Shown: positions 56,996 to 64,000 of the stretch, one piece after another | How positions within the stretch are numbered: position 1 is the first letter of the stretch | Layout of the letters: each line of letters begins with the position of its first letter | NCBI RefSeq assembly: GCF_016859285.1 | Contig: NC_053416.1 | Span: 9,128,001-9,192,000 of the forward strand | Source: Xiphias gladius | Lineage: Eukaryota > Chordata > Actinopteri > Istiophoriformes > Xiphiidae | Reading direction: 5' to 3' | DNA: 64,000 bases | The notes under the pieces: generated by a model | What the model was told of the DNA's origin: nothing | What the model saw: only the letters and a program-made list of their open reading frames with translations | The model's database searches: none | Made by a program: the position numbers and the translations under genes

Positions 56996-59900
56996 ATGGT
57001 ATGTTTTTATTTTGCAACTGTAAGCTCAAATGTAGTTTGCCCCTTTTATTTCCCCTTAAGTAGCTTTAATGTTAATCAAATCATTCCACATTGTGTGACA
57101 GTATCATCTAGAGTACATTCTGTTCCATTGAAGTGAAATATACAAACCCAGGACTCCATATTTTTTTTTTTTTTTTTTTTGGATGAAATGCAAATATTTT
57201 AGATGTGTTTTGCATCATTGTATACACAAACTCCACAAATTCAGTCTGACATATGCGGTAACTTTAGAAACTTTATTAATTTCCATTTTTGTTCATTTTC
57301 CACCTTTCCTCTGTAAATCCGATCAGAGCCATCGTTCTCGAGCCTCCAAGGTGCGACAGCATGTCCACTGTGATTCCTGCTACAGCCGGCGCTGCAGGGC
57401 TCGGGTGGAGGTCTCTGTGTGCTGTTCAGTCATCCCCTGCCGCCTGCACTGTGGAGCTCTCTTCCACCTGTGCAAAGAGGAGGATCACCTGCTGCTCTGC
57501 CCTAACGTGAGGGTGCCTTGCCTCAACGCTGGGTACGGCTGCCCGGTCCACATGCCGCGCTCCTCGCGGGCGGCTCACCTCCAGGTGTGTCCGGCCAGCC
57601 TGGTGTGTTGCTCCGTGGAGTGGAACCGCTGGCCGGCCAACGATGCCCATTCTCATCCAAACACAGAGCTGCATGAAAACCTGCTCAGAGAAAGAGAGCA
57701 GGGAGGATGTTTGGATGTGGCCATGGCCCTGAAAGACCAGGACCGCCTGTTTCACTCCATCAAGATGAGGAAACTGTTCCCTGAGCTGATCCATAGTGTG
57801 GATGAAGAAGAGAAAGAAGAAGAGAGGAGGGAGGAAAAGAGGAGGAAGGAGAAGGAGAAGCAGAAAAAAGCCGCCCTGAAGAAGGAGGCAGCAGAAATGG
57901 CAGCAGCAAAGGAAGCCGGTTCTCACACCTGGGAGTCTTTTGCAATCTTTAACAACCATACCCCTGATGAAAAAGAAGATGAGGATGAAGATGAGGCTGA
58001 AGTTGAGGCTGAAGATGAGGAGGAGCTGACTCAGGAGGAGAGAGAGGCTCTTGCCAGGGCCTCAACAGTGAATGCCGATCTGTTAGAAAACTACAACGCC
58101 TGGGAACGCATGTTCACTATGGAAATGGGCGGCTGCAGGGAAGCTAGAGGGGCAGCTGTGGCAGGAGGAGCCCAGGGACTGGCTAAAGGGGCAGGAAAAG
58201 GCCTGGGCCCTCTAATGGAGGAATATAAAGCAGATGCTTGTATGGGTGCAACAGCATCAAACACCTGCGAACAGGTGAGCAGTGCATGCATGGCTCACTC
58301 CACTTCCTCCTCTTCCTGTCACACCGGCAAACTGAGGAAGAAGGGTTTTGATTATGGATATTTGGAGCCAATGAAGATCATCACGGTGCGTACGTTTAAA
58401 GTCCCGGTCAGCTTCTCTGCCAGGCAGGGCCGCATCCGCAACCCTGGTTTCTACAGGAGGGAGAGTAAGGCTGTGGATACCAGCGACCTGGGGGTGGCGC
58501 TAGAGGACATGCCAGTGTGGGAGGAAGTTCAGGTGAGAGAGAGAAAACTTAATCACTCCTTATAATCTTTTCAACTCACTGCAATTCTTCTGGTAAAAAA
58601 AAAAAACCTGCAGAACTTGAGTTTTTGGCCACTTGGGGGCAGCAGAAACAAGCTGTGAACAAACACTGACATAGCATCACCTTAAAAAATTTAAAATCCC
58701 AAACTTGTCAGCAGACTGTTGCCTATACATTTCCAGCAGACACGGAGCAAACTTAGCATTCATTTGGAGTCGTGCTTCTGGCCACCTGGTAATTGTAAGT
58801 CCAATATTCACTCAAACAAAAACCAAAACAATGAGCTGAAAAAAAATGCTCAGTAGAGCTGAGTAAGTCGGGTTATAATTCTCTGCGGACTTGTCACTAC
58901 GAGCAACCTTGTTCACATTGCACATAATCATTTGATCCATTGTTATTATAAGAAATAAACTGTAGCCGTTTAAATGTCTTATTGGCTTGTATTTTCCTGA
59001 GGGTCTTCTAAGATGAAGAGAACATTTTACTTCATGTCTCAGCTCAGTCTTAGGTGCTTCAGAAGGATTTTCTTGGCAAATTCGCAATATTTTGAAACCA
59101 ATGCTGGAACAATGCAATGCACTAAATTCGTCAATCAATAGAATATTAATCAACAACAATTTTTATAATACATTTATCATTTAAGTCAATTATCTAAAAA
59201 ATACCAAAAATATGTGAGTTCCAATGAACATCTTTGGGTTTTGGGCTGTTGGTTGGACAAAACAAGTCATTTGAATAGTGCCACTTAACTGGCGTGGACA
59301 TTATGATGTACTGTTTTGTTTTTTGTTTTTTTGTTTTTTTTTCTATTTTTGACATTTTATAGACAGAAAAAATTGTGGGAAAAAAACCTGATTTTCTCTG
59401 ATGATCTTGAGTCACAGGAATCATAATCCTTACACTGTGAGCTCCATCTCTTGTTCTTTTAGATTGAAAGTACCTTGGATCCGGATGCACCACAAGCTGT
59501 TTGTGACATTGTGTGTTGAAAGACTATCAAAAATAATCTTTTCCCCCTGCACAGAAGGCTAAACAAACACATATAGACAGATCGTCCCTGAAAAACTCTT
59601 CAACATGATTAATCTATTAAATGAGGAAATAATCTGATTATTCAGCAATGAAATTAATTAAATTAGCTGCAGCCATATTTAAAATAAGAACAGTCCTGAT
59701 AAAAGAGACTATGTACTGAATATTTATCATATGGCGCATTTGATTTGCTCGTCAGGCCTCCCTGCTGTGCTCCCTGGAGAAGGAGCAAAGGGGTCACCTC
59801 ATTGCAGAGAGCATATGCACAGATGGTCTGTTACAAGATGAAGGTACACAGACCTACAACTTCCTGTCCGCTCCCTTCCGGAGAAACACGTCGCTGGCTG

Positions 59901-62646
59901 ATCTGATTGCCGGAAACCCGCTGGAGCTGCACCTTCAGCTGCAGGTGGAGAGCGTCACCAGCCGACACCACAAGGCCAGCTCCGCCTTCACCTTCCTCTG
60001 TGGACACACCTTCCAGCGCAGGGAATATGGCAAACATTATAAGTGGGGTTTCTTTTTCTTTTGTTTTTTTCAAATTCCTATATGCATTGGAGGACACAGA
60101 TTCAGTTATAGTCCCAAAATATTTAGTTTCTTCAAGTAAGATATAGAACCTGAGAAATTGTCAAATATCAGTCAAAGTTTGCGTTTAAACTCATACGACA
60201 TCAGGTTAGGCATGAAGATAAACCACGGAGATGAGACCTTCAGAGAGAGTATAGATAGAAAATGGAAAACTGGTTTAATATTAAATGATTTTACCAGGCC
60301 TAAGCAACTCAAAAAAAAAAAAATTTTTTCCAAGTTTTATCACATTTCATTTTCTAATGATCAACATGCTCGTATATGCAGGAACATCCACAGTGACATC
60401 CAGATGAGTGTGAATGGTTGGTTCGAGCAGAGATGCCCCTTGGCGTACCTGGGCTGCACCTACAGCCAGAGGAGGTTTCAGCCCTCCACACATGAAGCCA
60501 GCGTCACCTACAAGTGAGATAAAACTATTGTTTGGGTCTGAAGACTACAAATTTGAAAATGAAAAAAATGTGGGGGTGTAGAGTTAGAAAGAAGTGAGCT
60601 TATCAGACCTTTGCAGCCTGCTCCTCAACTCTGCTGGAGGCTAGCGACTCAAGGCTACATTAGCTGCCACTAGCATAACACACTGGAATCTCAGACTGAA
60701 CTGTCAGTGGTTGAGTTGCATCGAGGGTAATGTAGGCCCCAGGTTTTGACATGAAAGAAGAATGTGTGTGATAAAAAAAAAGATGACATCCCTGGTTCTG
60801 CTGCATTGATTTTAATCCTTTTTTTTTTTTTTTAGCTGGCCACTGTGAGTCCCCCAATGTTATAGGAGTATAATGCTATTTCAGTGGAGTGCCTTTTTAA
60901 CTGTTGACCAGTAGGAATTGCAGGAACCCTGATAAAGATAGTCTTCTTTCAAGCCGAGCAGGGAAGTGAGTGAAAGTGCAGTGAATTACACTTCGAGTCT
61001 TGTAGAGTTGCATTACAGAGCTCTTGGAAGTGAAAGTAGGTGAGAGGTGACCAAGTGTCGAGAAGCCTGTTTGCCTGACACTGACGCATTTGCATGATGT
61101 TAAAATTTATAAGGCAACACGTCTCAGCAGCAGGCAGTGTATCGTCCTTATTGATCGCCCGGCATTGATTAACAAGTCCGTTCATCCCCTGCAGATAAAT
61201 TACAGTCATGCAGGGCATACAAATCTAATGCATCTTTATTGACCAAAGTTTCAACTTTGCTTTCAGTGAGGATCTGGGATGCTTTAGCCTGCATCCCACC
61301 ATCCCTGTCTCACTGGGTGACGCCTCCCAGCCGTCCAGGAGCTCAGCGGACTCCTCTACTGCTCAGGGGGAAGGAGGAGGTCGGCCGGGAGGAGGAGGGG
61401 AGGACTCTCTGAGCTCGCTGCCCTACGAGGTGCTGTGCCACATGGCCAGCTTCCTGGACAGTATGTCCTTGTCCCAGCTGGCTCTGGTGTCTCGGCTCAT
61501 GAGGCAGGTGTGCTCCACTCTGCTGCAGGAGAGAGGGATGGTCACCCTCCGCTGGGAGAGAAAGACCTACTCACATGGAGGAGCCAAGTGGAGGGTGAAA
61601 GAGAGGGTAAGCCAAGAGCCAGTGTGTCTGTCAGGATTAGAGACGGTAGGTGAGATGCATATATTTAAGCCGTCATTAGCAGAATCATGGCATTTTAAAG
61701 TTTAGTACATCAAAATAAAGTAGTTTAAAGTAAAAAAAGTCCCATCCACTTACAACGGACAGCTACAACAGTAAAATGATGCTTACACATTAATATGGTA
61801 TTAACAGTATTAACAGAGTAATCAGTAACAATCTGATAATGTCATAGATAATAATAGATGAGTCACAGGTTTTACTGCAGATTGAGTACTTTTACTCTGA
61901 TACTCATACTAATGCATCTGTATTTTTACTTAAATAGGATTTTAAATACCAAACTTTTACTTGTAATGGAGTATTTTTACATTGTTGGTGCATTTACTTA
62001 AGTAGGAATTGGGTATTTCCTACACCACTGTAGAGACCCCGTGTTTTACCACAGATAAATATTGTATATGCATCTTCACTGCAAAGAGCCCTGTCCTTTG
62101 CTGCCTTATCTATAACATTTAATATTTGATTGAATAACTAACGTCATTTTTTTTTTACGAGAATATTGTTCGTAAATTAAAGTACAGATTACTGACGTTT
62201 TTCCATGAAAAACATGCACAGGCAAAACCCGGGGTTAAGAAAGTCTGCAAATCATAAAAGGATGCTGATTAGAGAGATCTTAGTGAGTAAATCAAGCTGA
62301 AATAAAAAAAATAGGGCTTTCTGTGACAAGGGAGATACCTCTTCGACCCCAGTAGAAATAACATCCTTGGAATCAGGGCCGAATATTCAGTTTTTTCTCA
62401 GTGGCCTGTCTCTTCCTGTGCCTTCAGGTATGGCAGTTCAGCACCTTGTTCTCCCCTGTGGACACTTGGCGCTTCCAAGACGTGCCGTCCATTTCGGAGC
62501 ACCTAAAGGTGTGTCCCTACTATGAGAGGGAGTCCAGAACAGAGAAGATTCACCTGCCACGTGTCCGAGAAAATGTCCCAACCAGCAAAAGCTGCAAAGG
62601 TCCCACGCTGGTTAGCTTGTTCCAGCAGAAGAGGATCATGATGTAG
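56996..62646 (+). CDS. fbxo40: FBXO40-like F-box protein, copy B (plus strand)
   Basis: Exons: 56996-56998 (ATG only), 57327-58532, 59756-60042, 60382-60513, 61267-61606, 62428-62646. They total 2187 nt, 728 codons plus stop, with all phases fitting. The N-terminal TRAF-type zinc-finger region is almost identical to copy A, and so is the F-box exon (SSLPYEVLCHMASFLDSMSL). The middle differs: a Lys/Glu-rich helix (about residues 205-240), acidic DEDEDEAEVEAEDEEELTQ, a retained ELTQEEREALA motif, then a Gly/Ala- and Ser-rich segment in place of the DYNMYVVHHGRML block kept in copy A. KGFDYGYLEPMKI...RTFKVPVSF and KAVDTSDLGVALED are retained. The C-terminus is ISEHLKVCPYYERES and onward. Zebrafish annotations include two fbxo40 genes, which this pair may correspond to. 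It is likely an SCF substrate receptor; substrates cannot be inferred. Confidence 0.93.
58605..58800. repeat. Probable dispersed repeat in fbxo40 copy B intron
   Basis: TTTTTGGCCACTTGGGGGCA followed by GCAGAAACAAGCTGTGAACA is a phrase I recall from many fish introns. It has no ORF, and the boundaries are approximate. Confidence 0.45.
59095..59290. repeat. Teleost MITE family A, diverged partial copy
   Basis: Words CCAATGAACATCTTTGGGTT, GGACAAAACAAGTCATTTGA and ATTAATCAACAACAAT place it in family A in reverse orientation. It lies in the large intron of fbxo40 copy B. Confidence 0.55.
60605..60845. repeat. Probable dispersed fish repeat
   Basis: GGTAATGTAGGCCCCAGGTT followed by TTGACATGAAAGAAGAATGT is a phrase I recognise from other teleost introns. 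It ends in poly-T. It lies in an intron of fbxo40 copy B. Confidence 0.5.
61865..62030. repeat. Teleost repeat family B copy
   Basis: TACTTTTACTCTGATACTCA, TTTTTACTTAAATAGGATTT and CTTTTACTTGTAATGGAGTA through CTACACCACTGTAGAGACC form the characteristic AGTACTTTTACTT element. The terminal CACCACTG is its usual end. Confidence 0.7.
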
Positions 62647-62806
62647 AGTGACTTGCTGCTATGTGCCGCTCTAATCTGTTTTTTATGAAACACGTAGTTA
62701 GTAACACCAAGGCATCACGACCTGCCTGGTTTGGGTCCTACCAGGGGATAGCCCCTCTTTTTCTCTCTCCCCATGTTCTTTGTTGCTGCTGTTCACTGTC
62801 ATTAAA

Positions 62807-62839
62807 AATAAAGGAGAAAATGCCATTAAAAATAATAAA
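62807..62839 (+). terminator. fbxo40 copy B poly(A) signals
   Basis: AATAAA occurs at 62807-62812 and again at 62834-62839, 161-190 bp after the stop codon. The first is followed by A-rich sequence. Confidence 0.6.
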
Positions 62840-63033
62840 AACTTGAGTTCTGGGGATTAATATTGGGGCACTAATGTATTGCTTTTAAAAGTACACAAGT
62901 TTAAATCTAACTTTATTAACAAAAAAATATCAGAATAGCATTCAACTGGATCAAAAGTAAAATTCAAAAATTCAATTAATTAAGTAAAAGAATAAAAGTA
63001 ACCAGGAATTTAAGAATCTAATACGGTTAAAGA

Positions 63034-63039
63034 TTTATT
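63034..63039 (-). terminator. Candidate tlcd2 poly(A) signal
   Basis: AATAAA on the minus strand, about 415 bp past the stop codon. A second lies at 62912-62917. The two convergent genes therefore end within a few hundred bases of each other. Confidence 0.4.
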
Positions 63040-63453
63040 TAGTCAAATGATAATCACTCAAGTTTCATGTGAGGGTACATGAAAAATGTCCCTGATTTGT
63101 TTGTACTTTATGAAATTAAAAACAAAGCAGAGCCATTTTGCTTCAACAACAACTGTTCATACACAGTATACAGTGCATTTCCACTGCTGTTAAGTAAATT
63201 GTCACTGAACACTAACACTTAGAGGGTATATTGGATCTGAAAGCTGCCCTTATGTGATTCTTTTTATGTCTGACCTGAAGCCCCCCAGAGATGTCTGCTA
63301 ACTTCTGCTTAATCTTTGTTTTCTATTATAAAGAAAAAAAACAGTACAAGTTAACGAGCAAACACTGTAAGTTAGACTGCTCAGCACATCATGAGGTAGA
63401 AAAACTGAATTAGTAGTTATTTTTGCCCAGGAGAAACACAGCGCTGCCTCCCT

Positions 63454-63652
63454 CTATTGGTTCTTGCTGGTGTTGCGCGCGTTAGTGAGGATGTCTGCTC
63501 TGAGCAGTCTGTAATACAGCACTGCGTTCATGGTGGAGATGAGACTCAGGCCGGCCGTCCCCATCATCAGGATGTAGCGAGGAATATGTTCAGTGTGACC
63601 TGCCAGCCAGCGCGCCATCCAGCCCAGGGTACAGACGCGAAACACCAAAAAC
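63454..63652 (-). CDS. tlcd2: tlcd2-like TLC-domain membrane protein, last exon
   Basis: TLC-domain proteins 1/2 are multi-pass membrane proteins that influence membrane phospholipid composition. The exon starts after ACCGGCAG and encodes LVFRVCTLGWMARWLAGH, then a hydrophobic helix (YILMMGTAGLSLISTMNAVL) and the tail YYRLLRADILTNARNTSKNQ before TAG. FR..LGWM..WL and the final helix followed by a short basic tail match the end of TLCD2 as I recall it, better than TLCD1. Human TLCD2 also lies in 17p13.3. The other exons are right of the window. Confidence 0.7.
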
Positions 63653-63769
63653 CTGCCGGTGAAACAGAAAAACCTTTGAGAAACTGTGTAGATCTGAAAA
63701 CCTGAGCAAACAGACATCAGCTGACACATCAGGTCTTTCTCATCCATCAGGCAGCACCACCAGGTGGGC

Positions 63770-64000
63770 GTCTGATCGTTCCCCGGTTCATCCTGCAGCA
63801 TGACAACGAGCCCAAACATACAGCCAGAGTCATAAGGAGCTATAAGGAGTCCTGCTGCAGATGCAATGGCCCCCACAGGGCCCTGATCTCAACATCATGG
63901 AGTCAGCCTGGGATCACATGAAGAGACGGAAGACACCGAGAACAAGTTCTCCAAGGTCCTTGGAGCAACCTACCTGCCAAGAATCTTGAAAAGCTGTGCA
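63770..64000 (+). mobile_element. Tc1/mariner-type transposase fossil (C-terminal part)
   Basis: One frame reads LQHDNEPKHTARVIRSYK, containing the second catalytic Asp block of Tc1-like transposases. A frame shift later, WPPQGPDLNIMESAWDHMKR supplies the Glu block, and NLPAKNLEKLC follows. The frame break shows that the copy is inactive. It lies antisense within the tlcd2 intron and continues past the window edge. Confidence 0.85.

Noticed and set aside
57426-57959. 177-codon minus-strand frame across the fbxo40 copy B exon
   Set aside because: It is the complement of a well-supported coding exon with a Lys/Glu-rich section. The codon pattern fits the plus strand only.

Overview
The window is vertebrate nuclear DNA and almost certainly from a ray-finned fish. 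Genes are split into many short exons with GT-AG introns. CA/TG microsatellites are common, and several dispersed short repeat families that I recognise from teleost (percomorph-type) genomes recur throughout. The gene set matches human 17p13.3 plus an FBXO40 pair. The exact species cannot be read from the sequence.

Layout, left to right: (1) 51-4730, minus: the 5' half of mnt (exons 1-2), which runs off the left edge, with a CpG-rich promoter up to about 5.5 kb. (2) 5.5-11.1 kb: a long stretch with no gene I can support. (3) 11452-18089, minus: the complete coding region of pafah1b1 (LIS1), ten coding exons giving exactly 410 residues. A UTR exon lies upstream of the start, followed by a long first intron and a promoter near 24.66-24.96 kb. 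(4) 26124-41818, minus: a clustered-mitochondria (CLUH) family gene. I reconstructed 28 coding exons whose lengths sum to an intact 1758-codon frame. The first coding exon adds about 506 residues with no counterpart that I recall in mammalian CLUH. (5) 46166-47956, minus: ccdc92b, three coding exons, 297 residues. (6) 50043-55076 minus and 56996-62646 plus: two complete FBXO40-like genes arranged head to head (727 and 728 residues). (7) 63454-63652, minus: the last exon of a TLC-domain gene (tlcd2-like) that continues beyond the right edge, with a Tc1-like transposase fossil in its intron.

How the genes act: Mnt is a MAX partner that represses transcription through SIN3. Lis1 regulates cytoplasmic dynein. 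Cluh binds mRNAs for mitochondrial proteins. FBXO40 is a muscle-expressed F-box protein of SCF ubiquitin ligases in mammals. TLCD1/2 proteins shape membrane lipid composition. These genes share a neighbourhood, not a pathway.

The observations most worth a second look are: the lineage-specific N-terminus of the cluh gene, with a lipidation-like start, an acidic dileucine motif and a TQT cluster resembling dynein light chain sites; a copied exon-end/intron segment that occurs in two introns of the same gene and places a second in-frame splice donor; and the divergent fbxo40 pair, whose exons are a patchwork of near-identical and strongly diverged blocks, which suggests gene conversion.
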